A stretch of DNA of 64,000 nucleotides from positions 1,658,390 through 1,722,389 of the forward strand of contig NZ_KV917375.1 of assembly GCF_002019665.1 (NCBI RefSeq). Direction: 5' to 3'. The DNA comes from Sutcliffiella halmapala. GTDB lineage: Bacteria > Bacillota > Bacilli > Bacillales > Bacillaceae_I. Positions within the stretch are counted from its first letter, which is position 1. Every line of letters begins with the position of its first letter. A program made the position numbers and the translations under genes. Below are positions 9,334-18,182 of the stretch, piece after piece. The notes beneath the pieces are model-generated. The model searched no databases. It saw only the letters and a list, made by a program, of their open reading frames with translations, and was not told the DNA's origin.

Positions 9334-9852
9334 ATGAGAAGAATCTCGAAAAAAATGGTTGTTTATGCTTTTATTCTTGTTTTACTGGTAAGTAGTTTTG
9401 CATCACCTGCAAGTGCACAGTTTGAGGTGCAGAAGCAGGTGGATCATCAGGCGAAAGAAAATCAACCTGCAATTCCTTTTTCCGTAGATAAGGGGGATCA
9501 CCCTTTATACGATAAGGACGGTACAGAAATTGATCCAAATGAAAAAGTAAGATTGATCGTAGAAGTAGACGTAAAGAAAAACACAAAGAATCTACCAAAT
9601 GTTCAAGTAGAGCAAGTGAAGAAAGAGTTTATGAAAAAACGTGATGATTCTTCTAAAGTAAGGCATACCTATACCTCTGGTTTCTACGGATTTAGTATGG
9701 AAACAACGATGGCAGAAGCAGAAAAAATTCAAGCGGTAAATGGTGTCAAGGATATTCGTCTTGCGAAGACTTACGAGCATACCGTGTTAAATAGTAAGGA
9801 TATCGTTGAAGCGATGAATGTTTGGTCGTCCTATAGGGTATCATTGATTTAG
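9334..9852 (+). pseudogene. Truncated secreted subtilase: signal peptide and propeptide only
   Basis: The 172-residue product has a clear signal peptide ending at SPASA and a propeptide of the kind found in the inhibitor-I9 domain of subtilases (VRLIVEVDVKKN through VNGVKDIRLAKTYEH). In intact family members the next segment leads into the catalytic Asp box. Here, after AMNVWSSY, five foreign residues follow and the frame stops inside a terminator hairpin. The simplest reading is a deletion that fused the propeptide to a downstream terminator and removed the catalytic domain. It could still be expressed, since a ribosome site and terminator are present, and might act as a free propeptide-type protease inhibitor, but that is speculation. 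Confidence 0.75.
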
Positions 9853-9870
9853 TAATGATGCCCTATTTTT
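9832..9870 (+). terminator. Terminator overlapping the truncated protease stop codon
   Basis: ATAGGGTATCATT and AATGATGCCCTAT pair across an 8-base loop and are followed by seven T. The stop codon of the truncated protease lies at the end of the loop. Confidence 0.85.
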
Positions 9871-10119
9871 TTGTTGGAAGGGGAAATAGGGAACGAGGAC
9901 TAGCGGCCCATGCCCTAAAATCAGGAAAGTATGAAAAATTAGGGATGCTAGTCGGGAATAATCGACACATTGTATCAAATGTTCCATAGAGTATTTGACT
10001 TGTTTTTGTCGGTTAGCTATATTAAATCTTGAATACATGGATTTAATTTCCAGTACAGGTAATAGAAAGTAAAGAAGTGCTATGATTTTTAATCCTGATT
10101 ATGATATGGGAGGGCTTCA

Positions 10120-10551
10120 ATGGAATTAGTAGATATACTTAAACGGAAAAATATGAATGTAGTTGAAATGCCGAATGAGGGATCATCCTTAAGAAAGCAA
10201 TGGGAAAAAAACTTTGCTAGTCATATTACTGCTAGTGAAAAAGATAAAATCTTTTTATATGATACTGATGGTACAAGTGGCTTCTTGTGGCATATTTTTA
10301 GTTACAATAAACGGGACTTCTTTGAAGGAGAAAAAGCAGAGGAAGATTTTAATTTACAAAGTAAGAAAAGCTGTTATATCTTTTATCAACATTCCGATCA
10401 TGCATTTATGATTGAAACAGCCTCTACACTTAACCATCGTGACCTATTAGATGAAGAAGATATCTATGTAGTAGATACAGAGTTTACCTGGACGTATGTT
10501 AGAACGCATGAATCAGGATGGTGCGGTCCTTATTATAGTCGGAAAAAGTAA
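10120..10551 (+). CDS. DUF4275 family protein
   Basis: A 143-residue soluble protein with the features I associate with DUF4275: LWHIFSYNKRDFFEGEKAEEDFN, CYIFYQHSDHAFMIE, and the C-terminal DTEFTWTYVRTHESGWCGPYYSRK. No signal peptide or membrane segment. The start has a good ribosome site (GGGAGGG). No partner genes lie beside it; it stands alone between the protease cluster and the T-box leaders. The family has no established function that I know of. Confidence 0.75.
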   Translation: MELVDILKRKNMNVVEMPNEGSSLRKQWEKNFASHITASEKDKIFLYDTDGTSGFLWHIFSYNKRDFFEGEKAEEDFNLQSKKSCYIFYQHSDHAFMIETASTLNHRDLLDEEDIYVVDTEFTWTYVRTHESGWCGPYYSRKK

Positions 10552-10661
10552 AAATCAAATTACCAATATAGTACTAAAAAGCTTGGATTACTTGTTATTT
10601 TAAATAATGAATAAAAAGATAAGTTACAAAGCACGAAATAAGAAAAAGTTGTAAATTAATA

Positions 10662-10690
10662 TTGACTAGTAGAAGATAATTCGATATATT
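10662..10690 (+). promoter_or_regulatory. Sigma-A promoter of the threonyl-tRNA synthetase leader
   Basis: TTGACT at 10662-10667 and TATATT at 10685-10690 are separated by 17 bases. They lie just upstream of the first T-box leader. Confidence 0.7.
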
Positions 10691-10696
10691 AATTAA

Positions 10697-10957
10697 AAAT
10701 TCAAATAATGCATCGATGAGGACATGAGTTTTTCTTTACGGTTCACAGAGAGGGAGGGGATGGCTGAAAACCTCCTAACACGAAAGAATAGCTTACCACC
10801 TTGGAGCAGTATTGGTGAACTCAAAGTAATCAATACCGTAGCGCTACGATACAGCAAAACGAAGCCATCATTTGTTGCTTTAAGTGATGGGAAGTTGGGT
10901 GGAACCACGAGACAACACACTCGTCCCTTTTATGAGGGATGGGTGTGTTTTTTATTT
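10697..10957 (+). ncRNA. T-box riboswitch 1 (threonine specifier)
   Basis: Stem I carries AGAG, the distal loop sequences and a specifier ACC (Thr) at 10795-10797, placed directly before a purine and the lower helix (CCTTGG). The conserved T-box element GGGTGGAACCACG lies at 10897-10909. It is followed by an intrinsic terminator, ACACAC...GTGTGT plus a T-run. Uncharged tRNA-Thr should favour the antiterminator. No gene lies between this leader and a second, very similar one. Confidence 0.9.
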
Positions 10958-10967
10958 TTAACTAAAT

Positions 10968-11228
10968 AGGACAAAGCACGGATAAGGACATGAGTTTTTC
11001 TTTACGGTTCACAGAGAGGGAAGGCACGGCTGGAAACTTCCCAACACGAAAGAATAGCTTACCGCCTTGGAGCAGTATTGGTGAACTCAAAGTAATCAAT
11101 ACCGTAGCGCTACGATACAGCAGAACGAAGCCATCATTTATTGTTAAAGTGATGGGAAGTTGGGTGGAACCACGAGACAACACACGCTCGTCCCTTTTAG
11201 GAGGGATGGATGTGTGTTTTTATTTTTC
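10968..11228 (+). ncRNA. T-box riboswitch 2 (threonine specifier)
   Basis: A near copy of the preceding leader with the same layout: specifier ACC at 11061-11063, T-box element GGGTGGAACCACG at about 11162-11174, and a terminator with stem CACACGCTCG...TGTGTG and a T-run ending just before the ribosome site of thrS. Two terminators in series should tighten repression and demand two antitermination events. Confidence 0.92.
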
Positions 11229-11251
11229 AAAAAAATAAGGAGTGGTGAAGC

Positions 11252-13174
11252 ATGAGTCAAAGAGAAGTTGTCATTAAGTTTCCAGATGGAAAGGAAAAGA
11301 ATTATTTTCAAGGTATATCTTTAGCGGAAATTGCACAGTCCGTAAGCCCGAGTTTAAAAAAGAAAACGGTGGCTGGTATGGTAAACGGTTCATTATACGA
11401 TGTAAATAGGAGCATTATCCAGGATGCAGATATTGAGCTATTCGATCTTAATTCTTCAGCTGGGATTGAGATTATGAGACATACAACTGCCCATGTATTA
11501 GCTCAAGCGGTTAAGCGACTATATGGCAATGTTCAATTAGGAATAGGTCCAGTGATTGAAAATGGCTTTTATTATGATTTTGAGTTAGAGCACACTCTAA
11601 CTAGCGATGAACTAGCTAAAATAGAAAAAGAGATGAATAAAATCATTGCTGAGAATTTATCTGTTATCCGAGAAGAAATATCACGCGAAAAGGCAAATGA
11701 AATCTTTGCACATGACTCATTAAAGCTAGAACTATTAGCCGATATACCAGAAAGCGATGTTGTCACAGTATATCGTCAAGGTGAGCACGTTGATTTATGT
11801 CGCGGGCCGCATTTGCCAGCAACAAGGTTCATTAAAGCCTTTAAATTAACACATATGTCTGGGGCTTATTGGCGAGGGGATAGTGAAAATAAAGTATTGC
11901 AGCGAATTTACGGTGTCGCGTTTGCATCAAAGGAAGAGTTAGAGGAGTATTTTCATTTTTTAGAGGAAGCACAAAAACGAAATCATCGAAAATTAGGGAA
12001 TGAATTAGAACTATTCATGTTCTCCGAAGAAGCACCTGGAATGCCCTTTTATTTAGCAAATGGACAGTTAATCCGAAATGAGCTGGAGGCATTTTTAAGG
12101 AAGCTACAAACAGCAAACGACTATAAAGAAGTTCGCACGCCACTGATGATGAATCAGCGACTTTGGGAGCAGTCAGGACATTGGAATCATTACAAGGAAA
12201 ATATGTATTTTACAAAAGTAGACGATCAGAGTTTTGCCTTAAAGCCGATGAACTGTCCAGGACATATGCTGATTTTTAAAGATAAGCTTCATTCTTATCG
12301 TGATCTTCCGATTCGGATGGCCGAGTTCGGGCAAGTCCATCGTCATGAATTCAGTGGTGCTTTAAATGGGATGCTAAGGGTTCGTACTTTCTGTCAGGAC
12401 GATGCTCATATCTTTGTTACACCAGATCAAATCGAAGCTGAAATTACAGCAGCGTTAAAGTTAATCGATTATGTCTATCGTACTTTCGGGTTCCACTATG
12501 ATATTGAGCTTTCAACAAGACCGGACGATCATATGGGAGAAGAGGCGTTATGGGATCAGGCAGAAGGTTCATTAATGAATGTGTTAAATAAGTTAGGCTA
12601 CGATTATAAAATTAATGAAGGGGACGGAGCGTTCTACGGGCCAAAAATTGATATTCACATTAAAGATGCTTTGAAGAGAAGCCATCAATGTGCGACTGTT
12701 CAGCTAGATTTCCAAATGCCTGAAAAATTTGATTTATCTTATGTAGATGAGCACAACAAAAAGGTCCGTCCGGTGGTCATACATCGGGCAGTATTTGGCT
12801 CTATTGACCGCTTTCTTGGAATCTTAATTGAACATTTTGGCGGTGTCTTTCCTGTATGGCTTGCACCTGTTCAAGTGAAAGTAATACCTGTATCAAATGA
12901 CATTCATCGAGAATATGTAGAAGAACTTACGCAACAATTGAAACAAGCGGAAATACGTGTTGACCTTGATTTACGTGACGAGAAATTAGGCTATAAAATA
13001 CGTGAAGCTCAAATGAAGAAGATCCCATATATTCTTGTTGTGGGTGATAAGGAATTAGAAAAACAAACTGTAAATGTAAGAGAGCATGGTAAAGAATATT
13101 CGAATGAAGTGAAGCTAGTGGAGTTCATTTCTGATATAAAAGAAAGTATTAACAATAAACGTTTAGATAAATGA
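11252..13174 (+). CDS. thrS: Threonyl-tRNA synthetase
   Basis: 640 residues, the usual length. The order is TGS domain (about 1-62), editing/SAD domain with HTTAH and CRGPH, class II catalytic core with MNCPGHM, RVRTFCQDDAHIF and the zinc-site residues (Cys of MNCPGH, His of IHRAVFGSIDR), then the HGTP anticodon-binding domain from about residue 535. It charges tRNA-Thr in the cytoplasm. The start is set by AAGGAGTGGTG upstream. Expression is controlled by two tandem T-box leaders. B. subtilis has thrS and a backup thrZ with several T-boxes, so this copy could correspond to either. The sequence does not decide between them. Confidence 0.97.
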   Translation: MSQREVVIKFPDGKEKNYFQGISLAEIAQSVSPSLKKKTVAGMVNGSLYDVNRSIIQDADIELFDLNSSAGIEIMRHTTAHVLAQAVKRLYGNVQLGIGPVIENGFYYDFELEHTLTSDELAKIEKEMNKIIAENLSVIREEISREKANEIFAHDSLKLELLADIPESDVVTVYRQGEHVDLCRGPHLPATRFIKAFKLTHMSGAYWRGDSENKVLQRIYGVAFASKEELEEYFHFLEEAQKRNHRKLGNELELFMFSEEAPGMPFYLANGQLIRNELEAFLRKLQTANDYKEVRTPLMMNQRLWEQSGHWNHYKENMYFTKVDDQSFALKPMNCPGHMLIFKDKLHSYRDLPIRMAEFGQVHRHEFSGALNGMLRVRTFCQDDAHIFVTPDQIEAEITAALKLIDYVYRTFGFHYDIELSTRPDDHMGEEALWDQAEGSLMNVLNKLGYDYKINEGDGAFYGPKIDIHIKDALKRSHQCATVQLDFQMPEKFDLSYVDEHNKKVRPVVIHRAVFGSIDRFLGILIEHFGGVFPVWLAPVQVKVIPVSNDIHREYVEELTQQLKQAEIRVDLDLRDEKLGYKIREAQMKKIPYILVVGDKELEKQTVNVREHGKEYSNEVKLVEFISDIKESINNKRLDK

Positions 13175-13180
13175 TGGAAT

Positions 13181-13219
13181 AGAAGGCGCGCTTCATAGTG
13201 AAGCTGGCCTTCTATTTTT
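13181..13219 (+). terminator. Terminator of thrS
   Basis: AGAAGGC-GCG-CTTC pairs with GAAG-CTG-GCCTTCT and is followed by a TATTTTTC tract, seven bases after the stop. Confidence 0.8.
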
Positions 13220-13297
13220 CTCTATTAAAATTGGAAAATATGAAACTTTTTTCCTTAATTTTACGTAAATAGAGTAAATACGAGGGGGGATCTGAAA

Positions 13298-14236
13298 GTG
13301 CTAACATATATTAACGATCATCTTCTAGATTTAAAAGATAAAATGAGAAAGAAGCAGAAATGGGAGAAGCAATTAGAGGATTATAAAAGAGAATTAATGG
13401 GAATTGAGAATGCGATTTCTAATCTGCTCCATAAGTTGGCAACCGAACAGAAGGATGTAGAAAAGCTAGAGGGATTCAGTGTAACAAAATTATTTCTTAC
13501 TTTACGGGGAACAGTCGAGAACCAGTTGGACAAAGAAAAACAAGAAGTCGCTGCCCTTCAATTAAAGTTAGAAGAAGCCATGCTCTCACGTAGTGAAATT
13601 CAAGAAACCATTCTACAATTGGCAGAGAAGCTCTCTGAACTAGCAAATGTCGAAAGTGATTATTATAGCTTATTTACTACAAAAGAAACGTATATAAAGG
13701 AAAGTAACATGCCTTCCTCCATAAAACTATATGAGTTACAGGAGCAAGAAGGAGGTATAAAAGCAGCTCTAACTGAATTGTACGAAGCAATTGACGCAGG
13801 AAATAAAGTGAATCAATCTCTCCACAATGCCATTGAATCTTTAGAGAAGGCGAAAGGTTGGGGTACCATTGACATGTTTGGTGGTGGAATGCTTTCCACA
13901 GCAGTCAAGCACAATCATATTGATGATGCCACCAGTTATATTCACCAAGCTCAATCCCGTATGCGAAGCTTTCAAAAGGAACTATTAGATCTAAATGAAG
14001 AAGCAGATTTACAGCTCAATATTTCAGCTTTATTAAAATTTACCGACTTCTTCTTCGATGGTTTAGTGGCAGATTGGATGGTTCAAGGAAGAATTAAGAA
14101 TTCATTAGAGCAAACTAGAAATCAACAATCTGAAATTAGTAGCATCATCTCCAAATTAAAAACACAAGCAACCGAGAAAAAAAGGGAACTGAAACGTACT
14201 AAAGCTAAGAGGAGAGAATTTGTGGAAAGCGTGTAA
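13298..14236 (+). CDS. Coiled-coil protein of unknown function (312 aa)
   Basis: The protein is almost entirely helical. It is rich in Lys, Glu, Leu and Gln, with long coiled-coil stretches at about 15-60, 75-125 and 265-312. A central less charged segment (about 185-215) contains KGWGTIDMFGGGMLS, and FTDFFFDGLVADWMVQGRI at about 247-265 gives a conserved-looking hydrophobic core. There is no signal peptide or membrane segment. The start is GTG behind GAGGGGGGAT. It is flanked by terminators on both sides, so it is a single-gene unit. I do not recognise a characterised family; a structural or DNA/membrane-associated role is possible. Confidence 0.8.
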   Translation: MLTYINDHLLDLKDKMRKKQKWEKQLEDYKRELMGIENAISNLLHKLATEQKDVEKLEGFSVTKLFLTLRGTVENQLDKEKQEVAALQLKLEEAMLSRSEIQETILQLAEKLSELANVESDYYSLFTTKETYIKESNMPSSIKLYELQEQEGGIKAALTELYEAIDAGNKVNQSLHNAIESLEKAKGWGTIDMFGGGMLSTAVKHNHIDDATSYIHQAQSRMRSFQKELLDLNEEADLQLNISALLKFTDFFFDGLVADWMVQGRIKNSLEQTRNQQSEISSIISKLKTQATEKKRELKRTKAKRREFVESV

Positions 14237-14250
14237 ATGCAAACGACATA

Positions 14251-14292
14251 GAAAAGGGGCATTTCCTGAATTTTGAGGAATGGCCTTTTTTA
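14251..14292 (+). terminator. Terminator of the coiled-coil protein gene
   Basis: AAAAGG-GGCATTTCCT pairs with AGGAATGGCCTTTT, with a T-run after it. Confidence 0.85.
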
Positions 14293-14398
14293 TATTTTCA
14301 TAAAAAATTCAATATGCAGCAGTTTTTTCAAAAACAAAGCAGGAAAACAAACTAAAATACAGAATATATGTTCTTATAATCGAATTGGGGGTCTAAAC

Positions 14399-15145
14399 AT
14401 GAACCTAGAGTCACTTACAATAAATAAGCAAAGCTGGGATGAAGTAGCAGAGCGATTTTATGGAAGAAATCCGCTTCCTGAATATGGTCCGTTAGCACCG
14501 ACCGAGGACGAGTTACTATTATTCGGCGATGTAAGCAATATGAAAGTACTAGATATTGGGTGTGGCAGCGGTCATTCCCTCCTATATATGCAACAGCAGA
14601 ATGCTAGGGAGCTCTGGGGAATAGATTTGTCCAATAAACAAATCGAAGCTGCAAAAGCATTATTAGAAACTAGCAATGCCCCTGTACATTTATTTGAATC
14701 TCCGATGGAAGAGAACCCAGGTCTGCCCGAAAGGTATTTTGACATTGTCTATTCTATTTATGCTTTAGGGTGGACGACAAATCTTGAACAAACATTGGAA
14801 AATATTCATCGCTATTTGAAGCAAGGTGGAACCTTCATTTTTAGCTGGGAGCATCCACTACATAGTCGTATAGCTAAAATAGAAGAAAAATTAACGATTC
14901 ATAAATCTTATCATGATGAGGGTTCTTACGACCATGAAGCATGGGGTGCACCAGCCATCATGCAGCAATTTAGAATTAGTACCTATATAAATACTTTAAT
15001 CAACTATGGATTTCAAATCGAAAAAATAATCGAGGATGTTCGCTTAACAGAAGAGGATATTCAGCGACACGAAAATAGATGGTATTCGTATGAAAAAGCC
15101 AAAATGGTACCTACTACGTTCATAATAAAATGTAAAAAAATCTAG
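14399..15145 (+). CDS. Class I SAM-dependent methyltransferase
   Basis: 248 residues with a Rossmann methyltransferase core: motif I VLDIGCGSGHSLLYM (about residue 52), the acidic residue after strand 2 in WGIDLSNKQ, and post-motif FDIVYSIYALGWTTN. The start at 14399 has GGGGGTC a few bases upstream. The same frame stays open to 14273, but that part lies in the preceding terminator and is not coding. The substrate is unknown. Only 22 bases separate it from the phosphotransferase-like gene at 15168, so the two probably share a transcript. Confidence 0.88.
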   Translation: MNLESLTINKQSWDEVAERFYGRNPLPEYGPLAPTEDELLLFGDVSNMKVLDIGCGSGHSLLYMQQQNARELWGIDLSNKQIEAAKALLETSNAPVHLFESPMEENPGLPERYFDIVYSIYALGWTTNLEQTLENIHRYLKQGGTFIFSWEHPLHSRIAKIEEKLTIHKSYHDEGSYDHEAWGAPAIMQQFRISTYINTLINYGFQIEKIIEDVRLTEEDIQRHENRWYSYEKAKMVPTTFIIKCKKI

Positions 15146-15167
15146 CTCAAAGTAAAAGGCGGGTACG

Positions 15168-16154
15168 ATGGAAACGATTAAAAATGACAGCATATTAGAA
15201 GATATATTGATGTGCTGTAAACAATTATTTGACATGGATGTTACAAAAGCAGTTCCTATTCATCGGGGGTGGCTGAATCTCAAGTGGAAGGTAAAAACGA
15301 ATTCAGGCAATTTTCTAATCAAGCAGTTTAATAAAGATAGGTTCCGACTCTACAATGAGAAGGAGCTTTTATATACGTTTTCTCAACAAAAAAGATTGTA
15401 TGACGAGGGTTTCCCTTGCCCGAAATTATATCCCAATTGTAATCGGTTCTTGTTAGAATCCGAAAATGGGGAGCGTTTCATGGTAATGGAATTTTGTGAA
15501 GGGAAGCTGCATGCACCAGGTACAGTAAATGAACAACAAATGTTTGATTTAGGAAAAGTGACAAGTAAAATGCATTGCCTTTTAAATAATGGTGCTACTA
15601 GAAAGAAAAAGAAGGCTGAATTTATTCCGCCACCTCCCGAAAAAAGGCTGGAGCATTGGCGGTCTGTTAGGAAGGAAGTTAAAGCAGCTGGAAACCTTTC
15701 ATTATTACCAACGATTGAGTTGCAGTTAAGTCTTACCGAAAAAATGAGCCTTACTGATTTTAATCTAAATGAAACAGGTTGGGCTCATCGCGATTTATTT
15801 TTAGATAATATTTTATTTGCCGAAAGCCATGTTTCCGCCATTTTAGATTTTGATAGGATGAAATATGACTATCCTCAACTTGATGTCGCAAGAGCAATTA
15901 TGTCAGCTACTTTACTCCATCATTCCTTAAACTTATCACTTGTGCAGGCTTTTATAGAAGGCTATAAGGTAGAACAAACGATAGGAAAGGGATTCTTAAC
16001 TAAGGCACTTTCCTTACTTTGGTATATGGAAAGTACTTGGTGGATTGAACCGAATATGGAACACCATAAAGGACCTCCTGTACGATTTGCGGAAGAGATG
16101 ATATGGCTTTCTGAGAATTTCTTAGAATTAGAAAGTATCTTAGGAGATTTATAA
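15168..16154 (+). CDS. Phosphotransferase (aminoglycoside phosphotransferase fold)
   Basis: 328 residues with the APH/choline-kinase fold. The ATP-binding lysine is probably in FLIKQFNK. The Brenner box HRDLFLDNILF (about residues 208-218) supplies the catalytic Asp and Asn, and ILDFDRMKYDYPQLDVARA supplies the metal-binding Asp. The family phosphorylates small hydroxylated metabolites or sugars, and spore-coat CotS-type members share the fold. No resistance function can be inferred. It follows the methyltransferase closely and precedes the broken HD gene by 23 bases. Confidence 0.82.
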   Translation: METIKNDSILEDILMCCKQLFDMDVTKAVPIHRGWLNLKWKVKTNSGNFLIKQFNKDRFRLYNEKELLYTFSQQKRLYDEGFPCPKLYPNCNRFLLESENGERFMVMEFCEGKLHAPGTVNEQQMFDLGKVTSKMHCLLNNGATRKKKKAEFIPPPPEKRLEHWRSVRKEVKAAGNLSLLPTIELQLSLTEKMSLTDFNLNETGWAHRDLFLDNILFAESHVSAILDFDRMKYDYPQLDVARAIMSATLLHHSLNLSLVQAFIEGYKVEQTIGKGFLTKALSLLWYMESTWWIEPNMEHHKGPPVRFAEEMIWLSENFLELESILGDL

Positions 16155-16177
16155 TGTAACGTGAAAAGGAGAAGAAA

Positions 16178-17187
16178 TTGACCGTTATAGATGAAATATA
16201 TGGAGAATTCTTGATTGAAGGGCTCTTGGAAGAGTTAATTCTCAGTAGTCCAGTTCAACGATTAAAAGGTGTCTATCAAGGTGGGTCAAGCTATTTAGTG
16301 AATGAGAAATGGGATGTCACAAGGTATGAGCATTCCATCGGTGTCATGCTGCTAATTAAGAGACTCGGAGGTTCTTTAGAAGAACTAGTCGCTGGATTGT
16401 TGCATGATGTCTCCCAAACTGCTTTTTCTCATGTCATTGATTTTGTTTTTGAAAATAAAGAAGAAAACTATCACGAGAAAATCTTCACTACTACCATTGC
16501 GGAGTCTGAAATCACGCAAATACTTAGCAACTATGGCTATGACTATCAATCTATTCTGTTTGACGATTCAAAAAGGAGCATACTCGAACAGCCAGTGCCT
16601 GCGTTATGTGCTGATCGAGTGGATTACACGATTCGTGATATGTATCGGTACGGGTAGAAGAGGTTCACTATTTTTTAGAGAATTTGATTATTTGGGACGG
16701 GAAAATGTGCTTGAAAACGGTGTCAGCAGCTGAATGGTTTGTGGAAACTTATTATAAAGAAGTGATTGGATGTTTCATGGACCCACTAAATATCTATGGC
16801 TATGACCGTTTAGCATAGGTGATGAAATTAGCGCTGGACAAACATCTAATGGACCTATCTGCATTACAAGCTACAGATAAAGAAGTCATGCAGCTTCTAG
16901 AATCTTTAGACGATCAAGAAATCCAAAGCCTATTAATGGAGCTTCATCGGAATGTACAAGTCAAAGAAGATAGGAATAAATATGATATACATCTGACTAA
17001 TAAAGTGAGACTAATAGATCCGCTTGTCCTTTATCAAAAAAAACTACAAAAAGGATCGGGCTTATCTGAGAATGTTAGACGAATGGGAGAAGAAGCTAAA
17101 AAGAAATTTGAGTGTGGGACATATGTAAAAGTAATAGTAAGAGAGTTTTGTTATAAAATAATTAACAAAATTATCGTTGGATCTTAA
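16178..17187 (+). pseudogene. HD-domain phosphohydrolase, broken by a frameshift and a stop codon
   Basis: The first part (TTG start at 16178 behind AAAAGGAG) encodes an HD-type metal-dependent hydrolase: RYEHSIGVMLLIKRL, GLLHDVSQTAFSH and ADRVDYTIRDMYRYG. The frame ends at 16655. The natural continuation (VEEVHYFLENLIIWDGKMC) resumes in another frame from 16654, consistent with loss of one base in the CGGG run. It then meets an in-frame TAG at 16816 after NIYGYDRLA and continues as VMKLALDKHLMDLSALQ to 17187. Two independent lesions argue for a decayed gene rather than a sequencing error. An intact protein would be about 335 residues and act on a nucleotide or related phosphoester. Confidence 0.85.
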
Positions 17188-17318
17188 CTGATACATCTAA
17201 CAACACCTTTTAATGGTTTACACTTCTTAAAATCTAACTTGTGGGATTTGTTACAGTAGAGAATGGATTATATGAAGAATTATCTAGTGAAATTACTAAA
17301 GGAAGGGAGGGAATTCAA

Positions 17319-17795
17319 ACGAAAAAAATCATTCTTCTAATGCTATTTTGTTTTACCTTAATATTATCTGCTTGTTCACAAGGTGAAGAAGATAAACAAG
17401 GGTTTTCAGGGGTTATTAGTGATGGGGACACTATGGGTTATGAGTACACCGTAACTAAAGAACAAAGATCATTTTCTTGGAAGGTTGGATATAGAGGAGA
17501 TACAACTATTATTAAAGAAAGTACCGCAAATAAAAATGATTTAGAAAATTTTAGGACTGCTGTAAATGATAGTAAAGAGGTTTTAGGAAAACTAATTATT
17601 TCAGTATCATACTTTTTAATTGTAATAATTACAACGCTTACTCTTTATAAGAAAAAAAGAAAAATGTTAAAAGAAGTAAGTGTTGTTATCGCTGTGTTAG
17701 CAGGTTTTGCATTTTACATTGCTGTTGAATCATCATTTGATTTAAATAGTTCGTTACGAGATGCAAAACACTATTATTTAATACTAACTAAATAG
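17319..17795 (+). CDS. Putative lipoprotein with two membrane segments, ACG or lost start codon
   Basis: The product opens with a typical lipoprotein signal (KKIILLMLFCFTLILSAC) and has two further hydrophobic segments near its C-terminus. The codon where ATG is expected, exactly 7 bases after GGGAGGG, is ACG (17319-17321). The only upstream in-frame starts (GTG at 17241, or ATT close to the ribosome site) are poorly placed and would bury the signal peptide behind about 26 extra residues. Either a very weak ACG start is used or the gene has lost its start by one transition. About 158 residues from ACG. I do not recognise the family. Confidence 0.55.
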   Translation, partial: TKKIILLMLFCFTLILSACSQGEEDKQGFSGVISDGDTMGYEYTVTKEQRSFSWKVGYRGDTTIIKESTANKNDLENFRTAVNDSKEVLGKLIISVSYFLIVIITTLTLYKKKRKMLKEVSVVIAVLAGFAFYIAVESSFDLNSSLRDAKHYYLILTK

Positions 17796-17824
17796 AGGAT
17801 GATTTCTTCAATAGAAAACAAAAT

Positions 17825-18025
17825 TTAATCAATATCATCCCCAGGAAGAACACCTAAAACAACTACTAACAAAATAAATAAGAGACGTATTCTAATGTCA
17901 TGTGTAACAAATTTAAATAGGACGATAAACACGATTCCTAAGATTGGATTTTCTTCAAGCTGGAGAATTACAATGATTTCTAACAGGGAAACTACAGCTT
18001 CTTGCACTTGTTCGTCGTTAAACAT
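17825..18025 (-). CDS. Small membrane protein (66 aa)
   Basis: ATG at 18025 follows an ideal ribosome site (AAGGAAGGAGATT). The peptide has an acidic N-terminus (MFNDEQVQEAVVSL), one hydrophobic segment (PILGIVFIVLFKFV), a short RIR turn and a second hydrophobic segment (LLFILLVVVLGVLP). It is convergent with the lipoprotein gene and divergent from the beta-clamp gene. Function unknown. A longer frame runs upstream to 18199 but lacks a ribosome site and overlaps the clamp gene. Confidence 0.6.
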   Translation of the reverse strand: MFNDEQVQEAVVSLLEIIVILQLEENPILGIVFIVLFKFVTHDIRIRLLFILLVVVLGVLPGDDID

Positions 18026-18182
18026 AATCTCCTTCCTTTCTGTCAGTTGCTTTAGCATACTATAGGAAAAGCGAAATGGTGTATGTATTATTGAAAATGT
18101 ATATTTGTCGGATAAATAAAAAAAATTAGCTGTTCTTGCGTTTGAAATAGGTAACGATTCCTTAATGCGAAGGGGGTGCCTC

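Noticed and set aside
9876-9989. Open stretch reading RERGLAAHALKSGKYEKLGMLVGNNRHI on the plus strand
   Set aside because: No start codon or ribosome site and it ends after about 37 residues. It may be debris from the deletion that truncated the protease but cannot be assigned.
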